Part shown: positions 24,830-37,403 of the stretch, piece after piece
Numbering within the stretch: the stretch's first letter is position 1
Layout: every line of letters starts with the position of its first letter
Origin: Bryoerythrophyllum caledonicum
Lineage: Eukaryota; Streptophyta; Bryopsida; Pottiales; Pottiaceae
Direction of reading: 5' to 3'
Assembly (NCBI GenBank): GCA_963971425.1
Contig: OZ020518.1
Span: forward strand, 18,294,990-18,358,989
DNA length: 64,000 nt
Notes under the pieces: generated by a model
Told to the model about the DNA's origin: nothing
The model's database searches: none
What the model saw: the letters and a program-made list of their open reading frames with translations, nothing else
Program-made: the position numbers and the translations under genes

Positions 24830-25190
24830 CAGCAAAGGAGACGGGAAAACCGTTGCACCGCTCAGCGGCGGAGATGGAGGAGCGCAGTGGGGAGAGTTTG
24901 TAAGAAAAGTTCAGCGGCGAGCAACATCGCAATGAAGCGGGGGAGAGTTCAGTGCAGTGCAACCGGTGTAGAGTTTAGTGGATAGTTCAATCGGGGGGGA
25001 GTCCAGCGGAGTTCAGCAGAGTTCAACCGGGAGAGACTTCAGCGAAGTTTATCGGGAGAGTTCATCGACGGAGTTTATCAGAGCTTCAGCAGCGAAGTTC
25101 AGGGGAGGTTCAGTGCGGTGGAGTTCAGCAGAGCTTCAGTGGCGGAGTTCAGGTGAGGTACGGTTTAAGTTGAACTTCGGAACAGTTCAA
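24830..25190. repeat. GTTCAGCGG-type minisatellite-like block
   Basis: Many variants of GTTCAGC(A/G)GNG and GGAGAGTTCA follow one another with irregular period of about 10-20 bp. A 72-codon open frame crosses it, rich in Ser, Gly and Arg, but the composition follows from the repeat and I do not call it a gene. Confidence 0.6.
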
Positions 25191-25789
25191 CAATAGAAGC
25201 ACTATTTCAAGAATTTACACATTGAATACTGAAACTAAAGTTATTAGAGCCTCACTCAAGTACTAGAGCCTTACTTTGGTTAGTGTATTTGAATTAGTTT
25301 GGATCATTGACGAGCACCGTGAGTCAAATTACTTCGACCTCTGTCATGTTCTTCTAGCCCCTGAGAGCATGTCCACCACATGCCCCAAGTACCATGCCAC
25401 TATGTTCGGCAAGAGGATCCGCTACTCAACACATCCCACCGTAGACAATATCCATCACTCCTAATATGGAGTCCCTCCAAACACTTGTAATTTCACATAA
25501 TTTTGGCGTGTGATTTTTGGGGACACCATATATTTGGTCGACATGATTTGGTCAACATGATCTGGTCTGAATATGCTTGCACGCATGAGGAGCAACAAAT
25601 GGGCAATCAAGAGAAAATGGGCGGATGAATAAGAAAGTTGCCCCAAATCAAGGGGGTTTGTCATGGAAAGGATGTGGTGGGGCAACTGCCACAATCCGCA
25701 TGCCTGGGCCACCAACCAGCCCACCACCGCTTTCTTTGGTGTGCCCGCACAGGGAGGAGTTGTGGCCATGTTCTAAAGGCCCAAGGCAT
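25191..25789. other. Intergenic, no gene recognised
   Basis: Short open frames on both strands, no domain recognised. Confidence 0.35.
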
Positions 25790-26665
25790 TTCCCCCTCCA
25801 GAAACTCTCCAGAACCGCCACTATAAAAAAGTGGCAAGAAAATCTTATTTTGAAGTAAATTTTTGGATTTTTAACCATAAGATCTTCAAATATAATTATT
25901 TGTAAACTTACCATAGTTTTTTGGCTGCAATCGCCCACACGGATATGAGGATTATAGCATTTGAAGTCAAAGAAATTATTCATTTTCTTCCCTACATTGA
26001 GTGAATCAACAGATTTTGACTTCACTTTGTGTTAAATCTTTTCACTACACAAGGTCTAAGTCCTTCAACATTATGTTAAGGATGATGTTAGTTCTTAATA
26101 CACCAATTTTTAGACGTAGAGAAAGGGTGTAGCATATTCAAAATAAGTGTGTAAGGAGTGGAGGTTCAAAAATTGCAAATTCACGTTTTTTTAAAGAAGT
26201 TAATTTGTTTGAAAATGATAAATCCAAATGGTCAATAAGTAATGTTTTTCTTACCACACATTGTTGTCTAAAAAATTAAAAGTGAAAAATATGAAGATCT
26301 CTAGGTTATATGTAGAAAAGAAGAAGTTTTTGGTACCTTGCCCAAGAATGTGTGCAATAGTTTGACTTGGGTTAAAAAATTTTTTACACTAAAGACAATA
26401 TGTTTTTTTTGACATCTTCGAAGAAAGTAATATTGTCTATATGCATAATAAACAATAGAAACTTCTAGCAAAAAATTGGAGCTGCTGGGAGTCCCTATTT
26501 CTAATTATGAGTGGGACTAACTTTCAAACCATAAATTCAAACATAAAAAAACCTCCACGAAGCTTTTATCATGGGACATCTAGTATAAAAATTACAAAAA
26601 GGTTTTTTTTTTTCTCATTTCAAGAACCTGCCCAAAGTCAATATCATCCTCCAAGGGGCATATGG
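25790..26665. mobile_element. TTAA element family 2, copy b, ends eroded
   Basis: The interior aligns with 19480-20340 in the same orientation (shared GGATTTT...ACC.TAAGATCTT, TAGCATATTCAAAA.AAGTGTG, AAAATATGAAGATCTCTAGG). The terminal TTAA and inverted repeats are no longer recognisable. Confidence 0.6.
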
Positions 26666-26950
26666 GATCTCAAAATTGTGGTTGCACGAGGTATTTCCGG
26701 GAGGTGGGCCCTTGTCTTACTGACACCCTCTCATTTTAAAGGGTCCAGAGGCTTTTTTAAGAACTATTTTTGACAAACTTGGGGCCACTGGGCCACTTGG
26801 AGGCTCCATTTGCTATAAATAGACCCACCAAAAATAAAATAGGGACTAGGATTTTTCCCATCCCCTCAAAATACCTCGTGCAACCAAATTATTGAGATCC
26901 CGGGAAATGGTCTTTTAGGGACCAGGAATACTAACATTGATGTGTGCAAA

Positions 26951-27458
26951 TAAGGGACGGTTTACAATATGGACCACAGAGATTGACCACAACCCTCTAA
27001 AATCTATGATTGGCCAAGGAAGTTGTCCCGGTCTAAGTTCGCTTTACACTACCTTGAAAAAATGAGATTGACCACAGAGTTCGAGGTTACCTAAGTATGT
27101 TTTTTTTTGCCGAGTGGATAATGTGTCTTGGTCCAACGGGTTTTCCGTTGGGTCGAGGCAAATAGGTCGACTCGACGGAAATCAAGGGGACCGTTGGGCT
27201 GAAAATCAATGATTGGCTAAAATTTATTTTATTTATTGTTTTTTAATTACTTTTTCCCAGATTTGTATATACACATTTAAAAATCAGCCCATACTTGTCC
27301 TAGTCCAAATCCACTTTACACTGTGAGAAGTGACCAAGACACTCAAAAAAAGATTTTTGACTTTTCATGGTCACGGCTCTAGACCAAGAGCCGTGACCAT
27401 GAAAATAAATGATTTCTCTTGGTCAATCCTCATGGTCCATAGTGTAAACCGCCCCTAA
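26951..27458. mobile_element. PIF/Harbinger-like MITE with TAA duplication
   Basis: TAA at 26951-26953 and 27456-27458 flank inverted ends GGGACGGTTTACAATATGG (left) and the inverse of GGGGCGGTTTACACTATGG (right), followed by a further matching ATTGACCA block. TAA/TTA duplications with G-rich TIRs are characteristic of PIF/Harbinger. There is no coding capacity. An inner inverted pair TCATGGTCACGGCTC / GAGCCGTGACCATGA occurs near 27366-27405. Confidence 0.72.
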
Positions 27459-27836
27459 GACTCCGTATCTGAATAATAATTGAGCGATACTAACTGGAGA
27501 ATGCAACCCATTTTCTCTTAATTATTAATACATTGTCTTTATTACAAGATTATGAATCAAATTGATTCCACCACATTTGATTCAACAATCATTTCACTTC
27601 AGGTATCCTGGTGGAACTCAATAAGCTGGCAAAATATACCATCTCAGGAAATTGATTCAGAGGCAATAATATGTTCTCTTGGCTACTCGGAACCTTCAAA
27701 GTTTACGTCAAGTTTTTGTTGACCCTTGAACGAGGGGCAGGCTATGGCACTGCCATCAATCTAAAAGTGCGTTAAATGATACATTTAAGAATCTATTATG
27801 ATCATAGATGGTGATTGCGCCATAGCCAACCCGTCA

Positions 27837-28791
27837 TTAACCCCTAAAGGACCAAGTGTCAAAAATGGGCTTTTTGAAAGTTTGGTCAGGTTCCTATGGT
27901 GTCAATTTCCAACATTCCTCTTTGAATTTTTTACTATAGAACGGCATTACCAAGACCTCAGTAGGAAAACATTTTTTTTTTTCCTAAATTGGACATTTGA
28001 TGAAAAAGTTATAGGGTTTTGAATTTCAAATGGGGAGAGCGGGCACCTCGGGCACCTCCAAAAACTTTTGCTAGGACACTATCAATTGTGAGATTTTCAA
28101 TTTTCACAAGCAATATTGTTTTCCTTCATACTGTCAAAAAAATTTCTTGTCTTTAGTGAAAAATAGTATGCCAAACAAAGTCAAACATTTTCACACATTG
28201 TCACTCAATGTCAGGGAAGGTACCAAAAAAATTTATTATTTTCCACATAAAACCTAGATATCTATATATTATTCACTTTTTATTTTTCTACTACAATATG
28301 TGGTGTAAAACTTCTTATCAACCATTCGGATTATCAATCTAAAACATATTAAGTTCACAAAAAATTATAGTGTGAATTGGCAAATTTTGAACCTCCACTC
28401 CTCGCACAGGTGTTTTGAATATGCTACACCCGTCCTCTACCTCTAAAAATTGGGGTGATCAATGATCTAACATCATGCTTGACAAGATGGTAATGGATTT
28501 GGACCTTGTGTAGTGCAAAGATTTGACACCAAGTGAAGTCAAAGTCTGCTGATCCACTAAACGCAGGGAAGAAAATGTACCATTTGCTTGACTTCAAACA
28601 TTATAATCTTTCAATCCGTGCAATCAAAGTTTATGAAATTCCTTAGATACAGTATTTAACAAGTCTCAATTGAGATCCTACAGTCAGAACTAGAAATAGA
28701 AGTTTTTGTTTCCTTCTTTGTTCATTGCACTAGAATCCAACAATTTTGAAGTGTTTTTGGTGTAAAACTGTCACGATACCTTAGGGGTTAA
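27837..28791. mobile_element. TTAA element family 2, copy c, complete
   Basis: The best-preserved copy: TTAA at 27837-27840 and 28788-28791, ends CCCCTAAAGGACCA and CCTTAGGGG. It is 955 bp long with no transposase. A weak 74-codon frame inside is not conserved between copies. Confidence 0.7.
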
Positions 28792-29564
28792 ACGGTTTAT
28801 GTGTCTTGCTTCTGCAAACACTCAATTGGTTCTGTAGAACGTCATAACTAGTGTTGAGGAACTCACATCTTAATTTACTATAATGTCGTCCAAATTTTCA
28901 TTATACTGTGGCCCTAGTATTTTCAACTCAATGAAATGTATTACACCACTAATAGAATACAAATTTGTGTACCATATGGGTCATACAATTGTACAATATG
29001 TGTACAATTTAGAGATTGAAGCTGATGGAATGGGAGCCAAAGGCCACTTTGTGGAGCTTGTAGTCAACTGTGTTAGAAGTTGCGGTATGACTCTCCGGAG
29101 TGACCGGACCACATATCAATACTCTTATATTCTTTATTAATTTACTAAGGGGGGTTTTACACTATGGTGGAGAACTCCACCAGCCGGTCAAGAAGTCTCG
29201 GCCAAGACATGGTTATTTGAGGCAAGCGGTGGATGTTGGACAAGACAAAAAAGAATAAAGTAATGCATGAAGAAGTCTTGACCGGTTAGTAGTGTAAACA
29301 CCCAATGGTGAAGTCCACCAGCCAACTTCATAAGGTGAAGACCACCAGTGAACTTCACCACCAAGAAAGTTTATGCTAGCCAATGAAAACTACAATATCT
29401 ACTGGTCCCCATGGACATGTTATGTAACATTATGGGCTCCGTTGAACTACAAAAATTTACATCTTTTGCATCAAATGTCCAAATGTAGTAAGGTAACGAT
29501 TGTTGGGAAAAAAGCCACTACTTGTCTAGTTTGTGTGGTAAAAATTTAACATGAATACAATATA

Positions 29565-29857
29565 AGGTAGGTGGCTCTTAAACCGACTTGTTTCTTAAAC
29601 CGTCCTCTAACTGAGAGGTACATTTTGCTTTGTTCAATGTACCTGCAGTGTACATTTCAAGAGGGGGTCAGTTCTAGAAACAACTTCAAAAAATTTGTAA
29701 CTAATTCCACGAAGGTCCAAAAAATATGAAACGACTTGGATCATATGCCAATTGCATTTTTCTTCCTACGAAAATTTACTGAAAATTGTTCTTAGGAGTT
29801 TAGCTCTTCCAAAAAGCAAATCAGCTCTTAAAGGGTCCGTTTAAGAGCCACCTACCT
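29565..29857. mobile_element. TA-flanked MITE, perfect 19-bp inverted repeat
   Basis: AGGTAGGTGGCTCTTAAAC at 29565-29583 is perfectly inverted at 29839-29857, flanked on both sides by TA. TA duplication suggests the Tc1/mariner superfamily. 293 bp, non-coding. Its end sequence AGGT resembles that of the MITE at 44839-45237. Confidence 0.72.
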
Positions 29858-31068
29858 TACATGTTGTTAGCACACACAACCATGTTATAATTGATTTGTT
29901 TCAAACCTTTTAATTATTTGCTTGCCTTTTCTTCAATTGCCACATAAGGCTTGTTGATGTTGACATTAGACTAGGTAACAACACATCTATGTGCTTACTG
30001 TGGGTTCTACTTTATAATTCTTAAACTACAAAAACAATTCGATTTGGTTGTTCAAAATTTATTTACCAAAAGTACATCAGGAAAATAGAAGGCAATTTTG
30101 TTCATATGTAGAATATATCAGAGATATATGTTTCTTATGGTCATATTGATTCCATACGGGTCATAAATCACATTCCATATCAATATTGACATAAACTCAA
30201 TATTGTTTCAATCCTTCTTGAGATCATATTGTAAAAAGACAATATGAAGTTGGTATAAGTTATTTTCAATACAATAATTTTAAAAATGAAATATGAAAAA
30301 TAACACATAATTTGAAAAAAATATTAGTATGAAACTTTAGGACATTGTTTTTTTGTCTGGACAATAATTGACCCAAGTAATAGAAATGAAATGATTTTTG
30401 CATATTAGACGAGTGTGTAAAAGAAATCTCAAAAGATGTCAATATTAAAATAAAAATAAGATATACCTTGACAACGATTGATGTCCAAATATAAGGTCAA
30501 ACTCAAAAGCAACTATTCTAGATAAAACATGTACCATCAATGTAAGTTGTTTTTTAAATTTCCTTCCCGCTTTTTGCCAATGTCATCTTGTCTTTTCCTT
30601 TTAATTTCTTCTATGCGCCAACTCTTTGTAGATGAAAAATCATTTTCCAAATTAGCTTTTGATTTCTTTGATCAAAGGATGGATATCTCCCATTAACTTA
30701 TTGTTATAAGGTCCCCCATGCATTTTTGGCCATAATCACCTTTCAAAATCTATACATTTTACATCAAGTGTAAAGATGTAGTAAAACCTTTTGGAAAAAA
30801 TGGTCCTACTTGTCTAATTTGTGTAGTAAAAAGTTCACATGAACTGAACATACAATGTAATTTTGAGAGCCATTTATTACACTGGGTCAACTCTACTTCT
30901 TGTTTAGAAAACATAATCTAGCATAGAGTTTTTGGGTTACAGTCAACTTTGAGAATCTAAGAAAAAGTAACAAGTAGCAAACTCCTACTTGAAACAAAAG
31001 TCCCATAATCATGTCATTTACAAGTAAAGAACAGTTGAAAATCAATAGCAATAAAAATTTGCAAATAT

Positions 31069-31350
31069 GCAGAACCCCCTTCCACTAGAATGCACGTAAC
31101 ACACTCGATACTAATTTCACGGACTTAAAATTTATACCACATAAACTAGACAAAAATGCGCATCTTTGGAGAAAACAAGTGTTGTAAAAGGATCTTCTAC
31201 CAAGAAGTTACATCACGCCGAAGTAGCAGTGTTTAAAACTGGCCCTGAATTTTATGGCAGAACCCCCTTCCACTAAAATGCACGTCACTCACTGAATACT
31301 TATTGAATGGACTTGAAATTTGTACCACATAAACTAGAAAAAAATGCGCA
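31069..31350. repeat. Direct repeat of about 95 bp
   Basis: The segment CAGAACCCCCTTCCACTA through ACAAAAATGCGCATCTT (about 31071-31165) recurs at about 31257-31345 with roughly 15% difference. It is internal to the PIF-like element, probably a tandem duplication with a spacer. Confidence 0.7.
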
Positions 31351-31784
31351 TCTTATTCAATAATTTTTTCAAAACTGACACTCATGGAAGGAGAAACAAG
31401 AACTTGAACTGCAGTAAAATTCAGCGAATTTGGAGGGAGAAAGAATGTTTTTAGTAAGTTCTTCTTCTCCTGTGGTTTGGTTTCTTGTCCAGGGGGTTGA
31501 GGTCGGACAAGAAACTAATCCAGAGGAGAGGATCTCTTCGAAAAAGTGTTGCCACATAGGCATCCATGTCATTTTTTCATCCATGCTTGAAGTTCTTCAC
31601 CGGTTAAGTCTTGGCCGTAGTGTAAACCCAATCCGGTGAAGAACAAATTGTTCTCCAATCATATTGCTCCATTTCCCTTGAATTCTTGGCCGGTGGAGTT
31701 CTCCACCATAGTGTAAAGCGGGCCTAAACCTCTCTCATGACTATCATAGCTTTTTTGTGCCACATTCATTATGTTAAATACATC

Positions 31785-32720
31785 TTAACCCCTAAGGTTC
31801 TGTGACAGTATTACACCAAAAACACTTCAAAATTGTTGGATTCTAGTGGAATATACACAGAAGGAAACAAAAACTTTGATTTCTAGTTCTGACCAAAGGA
31901 TCTAAATTAAGACTTATTAAGTAATATATTCACAGAATTTCATAAACTTTGACCGCAAGGATTGAAAGATTATAGTGTTTGAATGGTTCATTTTCTTCCC
32001 TGCATTCTATGGATTGGCAGACTTTGACTTCACTTGGTGTCAAATTTTTGCACTACTCAAGGTCTAAATCCACTACCATCTTATTAAGCATGATGTTAGT
32101 TCCTTATAACCAAGTTTTAGAAGTAGAAGACGGGTGTAGCATATTCAAAACAACTGTGTAAGGAGTGGAGGTTCAAAATTTGCCAATTCACACTATAATT
32201 TTTTGTGAACGTAATATGTTTTAGATTGATAATCTGAATATTCAACTAGAAGGTTTACACCACATATTGTTGTGGAAAAAATAAAAAGTGAAAAAAATAA
32301 AAATATCTAGGTTTTATGTGGAAAAGAATAAGTTTTTCTGGTACCTTGCCCGACAATGAATGACAATGTGTGAAAATGTTTGACTTGGGTTGATATGCTA
32401 TATTTCACTGAAAACAAGAACTCTTTTTGGACAATATGAAGGGAAATAATATCACTTGCTAGTATTGAAAATCTCACATTCAATAGTGTGTCATAGCAAA
32501 AGTTTTTGGAGGTGCCCGAGGTACCCGCTCTCCCCATTTAAAATTCAAAATCCTATAACATTTTAATCAAACGTTCAATTTAGGAAAAAAAATGTTTTCA
32601 CACTAAGGTCTTGGTAATGCCTTTTTATAATATAAATTGCAAAGAGGAATGTTGGAAATTGACACCATAGGAACCTGACCAAATTTTCAAAAAGCCCATT
32701 TTTGGCACTTGATCCTTCAT
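31785..32720. mobile_element. TTAA element family 2, copy d, inverted
   Basis: Starts TTAACCCCTAAGG at 31785 and aligns with the inverse of 27837-28791 throughout. The far end stops at GGCACTTGATCC near 32715, so the last dozen bases and the TTAA are lost. Confidence 0.68.
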
Positions 32721-33027
32721 CGTAGACTTGTCATTGTATGGTTTGTTGCCATCCAGTTGGAATTTCTGGTTTAAATTTAGGGATAGGCAACATGAAGATT
32801 AATCAAAGGATTGACAACAAAGTTGTCTAAGGCAATTAAAGTTGAGTATGACATTGCACCTATCTTTTTGTTACTTCTTCATATTCTAATTGATTTGGGG
32901 ACGGGCGACATCTTCGACTCTATGCGTACAGTTGTTGCAGTGACATCACCGTGGAGTTTAGACTTGTGAGTGTTGTTTGGTCCTAGCTAGATAGAAGGTC
33001 TCTTTATCCACTAGGGGGGGCACTTGA

Positions 33028-33485
33028 AGGTGTACTACTTATACTTGTTTTTGTGTATGTTTTGCATTTATTTGATGTTGGTTAAGACTCTCAATATGTT
33101 GTGGTTATTGATCTTTCTTTACACGACAGCTGTCACAAGACGTGGAGTCGAGGGCCTCTCCGCATCGTAGTGTTTTAGCGTAGATTAATTTGTTATTATT
33201 CTACGGGTTTAGGAACATACGGCGCCCCACCGCTTTATCCATGGATGATTTTCATCCACTTATGATTGTGTGTGTGCGTACACCACCGCACACGTCCTTG
33301 ACTTGGCATCTTTGTCAAGTCAAGCTTTGAGAGTTAGTTAGAGAGTGTTTAGTGATTACCTTTGATTGTAAGAGATTGTTTGTCATTAGTAAAGGCTCTG
33401 CATTCTCTTATACTTCTTGCACTCATTGATTCTCTTTTTGTGGAGTGCGAGACGCTTGTGGTTATGGATCTTCCTTTCCACGACA
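33028..33485 (+). repeat. Two LTR pieces in tandem
   Basis: An LTR end (33028-33128: GAAGGTGTACTACTTATAC through TTTCTTTACACGACA) is followed after two bases (GC) by an LTR start (TGTCACAAGACGTGG at 33131), which runs to TTTCCACGACA at 33485. The second LTR lacks a central block of about 90 bp found in copies 1 and 3. Orientation is opposite to the other LTR copies. The end TTTACACGACA and start TGTCAC define the family termini. Confidence 0.65.
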
Positions 33486-33559
33486 TGGTGTCAATTCATA
33501 ACATTTTTCTTTGATAATTATACTATAAATGGATATTATTAATAATTAATAGCTTTGTG

Positions 33560-34393
33560 TAAGTTTAGTTTTTTTTCCCCAACATTTGACATTGAATGAA
33601 AAACTTGTAGGACTTTGAATTTCAAATAGAGAGAGTTGGCACGTCAAGCAACTCCAAAAACTTTTGCTAGGACACTCTATTGAGTGTAAGATTTTCAATA
33701 CTAGCAAATGATATTATTTCTTTTCATATTGTCAAAAGGAATATCTTATGTTTTTGTGAAAATAGCATATTAATCCAAGTCAAACATTTTCACACATTCT
33801 CACACATTGTTTGGCAAGGTACCAAAAAATAAATTCTTTTCCACACAAAATTGAGAGATATTTGTATTTATTACTTTTTATTTTATCCACATTAATATGT
33901 GGTGTAAACCTACTTATCAACCATTCGGATTTCCATTCTAAAACATATTAAGTTCACAAAAGAATTTAACGTGAATTGGCAATTTTTGAACCTCTACTCC
34001 TTGCACAATTGTCTTCAATATGCTACACATCTTTTCTACGCCTAAAAATTGGTATACAAAGAACTAAAATCATGCTCAACATGATGGTATAAGATTTGGA
34101 CCCTCTCTAGTGCAAAAATTTGACACCAAATGAAGTCAAAGTCTGCTGATCCAATTAATGCAAGGAAGAAAATGAAGCCTTTTCTCTACTTCGAACACTA
34201 TAAGCTCTCAATCCATGTAGTCAAAGCTAATGAAATTTTGTGAGCATGTTATTTCATTGATTTTAATTGAGATCCTATGGTTAATACAAGTCTAAGTAAA
34301 AGATTTGGTTTTCTTCCTTATCCATCGCCCTAATTAGACAAGCAGATTTGAGGTGTTTTTTGTGTGAAATTATCAATGGATTTTAAGGGTCAA
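33560..34393. mobile_element. TTAA element family 2, copy e, start eroded
   Basis: Aligns with 28020-28790 in the same orientation (shared CTCCAAAAACTTTTGCTAGGA, TATGTGGTGTAAA, AAGTCTGCTGATCCA). The 3' end reads TTTTAAGGGTCAAGG, so the terminal TTAA is mutated. Confidence 0.6.
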
Positions 34394-34419
34394 GGACGAC
34401 ATTTGTGACGAAGTTTTGG

Positions 34420-34640
34420 GAGATGCTACGAGTGGATATATTTTATTGCGAGTAATCACTACATCAACTACACAGTTGGTACATTATATTAGGACTAGTC
34501 ACTACAAACATCACTATAGTATGCCTGTTAGACTCCAACACACATCCACACCGCATTCATTGGAAGCATATGGATTCAAGGAACTTTAATTAGGCTGCAC
34601 ATCAAACAAAGATGAAGTATTGGGACTCCACCAATTTGCA
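34420..34640 (+). repeat. Dispersed repeat shared with 62740-63115
   Basis: GGAGATGC.ACGAGTGGATA, GTCACTACAAACATCACT and CAAAGATGAAGTAT.GG. CTCCACCAATTTGCAAA recur in the same order at 62750-63120. This copy lacks the foldback insertion present in the other. No coding content. Confidence 0.75.
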
Positions 34641-34747
34641 AATTTTACAAAAAATAGTCACCAACAATCATATCATGATTTGAATTTATAGAAGCTAGGA
34701 ATACCTATGACCTCTCGTCCACCTATGAGCCTTTCATTCTTAAAGGG

Positions 34748-35543
34748 TTAACCCTTTACCTCCCAGCTATGCTTCTGAAAAAACCAAGATTTCTGTTGAT
34801 TATTTTCTTTGAACCGGATTTGATGGAAATACAATGCCTTATTTTCATATATGACAAAATTGAACTTAACCCTTGACCCGAACTTTGGGGAAATTTTGCA
34901 CAACGTCCCACGGTTAATGGAATAGATTATGGTGTTTAAAGTTACCATATATTGGTAGTGAAAATTGTGGATTTTGGAGGATGTCCTACTTTAACCATCA
35001 ATAGATTCTTGCAAGAGTTATTTTACTTTGAATAAGAGCGGTTCAAATGTGCACCAGGTTGATAGCTTCGCATTGACATATCATATGTGAAGAAAATATT
35101 TATACACAATTATTGGTGACTATTTTTTGTTTTTTTCTACTTGATTGTATACAAAAATGTTCCAACCTTATACGAATCAAAACGAAATTTTTCTATATAA
35201 TATGAGGAGAGAGATCAACAATCACAAAACAATGAGGAATGTCTTAAAGACAAAGTTCAATCAAAATTTAAGACCAAAATCAATGTGCATGTGTGTGAAA
35301 TACAACATAGTATGTGACATGATATTCACCATATTCTCTGTATTTCAGTGTATTCGATGTATGTAGTGTTGTATTCCTAGCCTCTATAAATCCAAATCAT
35401 GATATGATTGTTGGAGAGTGTTCATGTAATGTGTGCGTAAATCTGAACCTCGTATCTCAAAGCCTAACTCCTCACTCCTCATGGATTTCATGCAAATTGA
35501 GTTTTAGCACCTCCGGAGTCCCATTGCGGGCTTAAAGGGTAAA
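34748..35543. mobile_element. TTAA piggyBac-like element family 1, copy 2
   Basis: Starts TTAACCCTTTACC at 34748 and ends GGGCTTAAAGGGTAAA near 35543 (one T lost from TTAA). It aligns with 389-1140 over most of its length. Immediately to the left, TTAAAGGG at 34740 looks like the terminus of another TTAA element, so two element ends meet at a single TTAA. Confidence 0.6.
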
Positions 35544-37403
35544 GGTGAGATTATATCTTAGCACAGGTTATTATAATTTATCAGAGGTACCATTTCTGGG
35601 AGGGATGAGTGAAGAGGATATCCCTTGTCAGTGTCATGACAGTAGTTTCGACCACGATGTAAGCTGCTTTATATCAACATGATCGACGAATCCACGTACA
35701 ATCCGCCCACGACAACTCCACAGTCGGAGTGAACAGCGAGGGATTCCGAAAAATTGGATTCCCAAACGATGCTTGTCCGAGCAAGTGTGGCTTCTCACGA
35801 TCTGTGCCGCCTCTCCTGCAAATCAAGACTGGTCCCACGCACACAGCCCACTTGAGAACCTGCAGCAACTGAACACTTGGTCACTATAATACTATACGTC
35901 TAGACTAGCTCCCGTTGCAGTGCAGTAGTATCCTTGCTCCAGCCCTGGCAGAATCTTGTAAAACCCCGGCCTCGAACAATGCGATAGTATCATCGGATGA
36001 AAACGTGAAAACACTGGTGTCGCTAACTAACAAGCCAGCCAGACGGAACTGGTTGCGTGCTGGTGGATTTCCAATCGGCCAGCACTACACGCTCGACCAT
36101 CATGTGCACATGCGCCGTCTGAATTAATCTCCAGAAATTTTCCAGCCCAATGCATGCAACTCAGCTCACTCAGCTTGCATGGCGTCATCCCGGCACCTGT
36201 CGATCAATCAACAGAGATGCCCATGCTGTTATTCTTTCATCTAACTTTAGATCACCTTGTTGGACGTTGTGTCTGTCACTTACGATGCAGAATCTTCGAT
36301 CGAGGACTGCGGTGTAAAGCACGATCCAGCATGTGAAACGTTGTACTTCCAAGCAAGTGCAGCAGTTTGGCTCGTGAGAGCATTCTGAGAGCTCATGCAT
36401 AGGTTGCTCATGTACAGTACTACAGGGCACCCGGGATTCGTCCAAACTTACCACCTGACAAAGAGTTTCAGTGCAACTAATTGTGCTGGCCCCACTACTC
36501 GAACCTGCCGATTCCGATGTCCGAGTCATACATGCTATAGCAGCTAGATGTCGAGTCAACAATCTCATCAGCACTGCTTATTCAAAGGAAGATTAATCTT
36601 ACAAGTGTGGTGATCAGTGTTGTCACGTGAATGATCTTATCGACTCTCTGGAGGTTTGTGCACTGAGTTTACGGTGTAACAGGCTCCAGTAGATCAACAG
36701 TAGACCTATGGTACTAGATGTAGACATAGCTCTTGGGTTTGTGTGGTTGATCTCAGGTGCTATGATGTGAGGATGGTAGGTGCGAACTACCCATTTTTGT
36801 CCCAGTTTTTGACTCGATAAAGTGAACATGCAGGAGAATCTGTTCATTCTGCAGGTACTCTTTTGTCGAAAAGTTAGAACAATTTTGTCCACTGCGGTTG
36901 AAAAGTGCCGTTATAAACATTACTTTTGTGTGCATGAACTTGCATGTAGTAGACCTAGGCCCAGTGGAGCGCCCGTGCTGCAGGTGGGGTAAGAAAATGG
37001 GTGCAAACTGGGGATTCAATGAATTGGCTTGCAAAGAATTGGGTGATGAGTAGTTCCCTGAGCATGTGCTGAATAACTATTCATTGGAATGTGAGAAGGG
37101 GCTCTAGAAAGTTCTCATGAGTAGGCTCTGTCTTCATTCGAAATTACGCAAATTTCAGTACCATGTGCAGTACCATGTGCAGTACCATGTGCAGTACTGT
37201 GAGCAGGAATCATGTTCCAGTTATAGTGACTGCCAAAACTGGGTACAAACACAACATATTGAAATTCAACAAACAATGTAAGGAAATTGGATGCACCAAA
37301 AATGAAACCATAGATTGCGTAGGATAACCATTGCAATCAGTCATACTTCCATTGCGATTGAGGTCTATTACACACAAGTATGCATGTACAAAAAAAAAAG
37401 GAA
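35544..37403. other. 1.9 kb without a recognisable gene
   Basis: GC content is higher than in the repeats to the left, and open frames of 60-129 codons occur on both strands (for example 36574-36185, minus). None shows a domain or credible splicing. It may be non-coding flank of the gene island or a decayed gene. Confidence 0.4.
37156..37203. repeat. 12-bp minisatellite
   Basis: CAGTACCATGTG repeated three times exactly (37156-37191), then a degenerate fourth copy. Confidence 0.9.

Larger units (their letters stand above)
29146..31727. mobile_element. 2.6-kb PIF/Harbinger-like element with long terminal inverted repeats
   Basis: TAA at 29146-29148 and 31725-31727 flank inverted ends. The left side has TTTTACACTATGGTGGAGAA then CTCCACCAGCCGGTCAAGAA. 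The right side is the inverse, with one small indel. The inverted similarity continues inward for more than 100 bp (ACCGGTTAGTAGTGTAAAC near 29283 against the inverse of CCGGTTAAGTCTTGG near 31600). No DDE or Myb-like protein is visible inside, so it appears non-autonomous. A TA-flanked MITE (29565-29857) is nested within. Confidence 0.7.

Noticed and set aside
36185-36574. 129-codon minus frame as a gene
   Set aside because: No domain, no splice context, and similar-length frames occur on the other strand.
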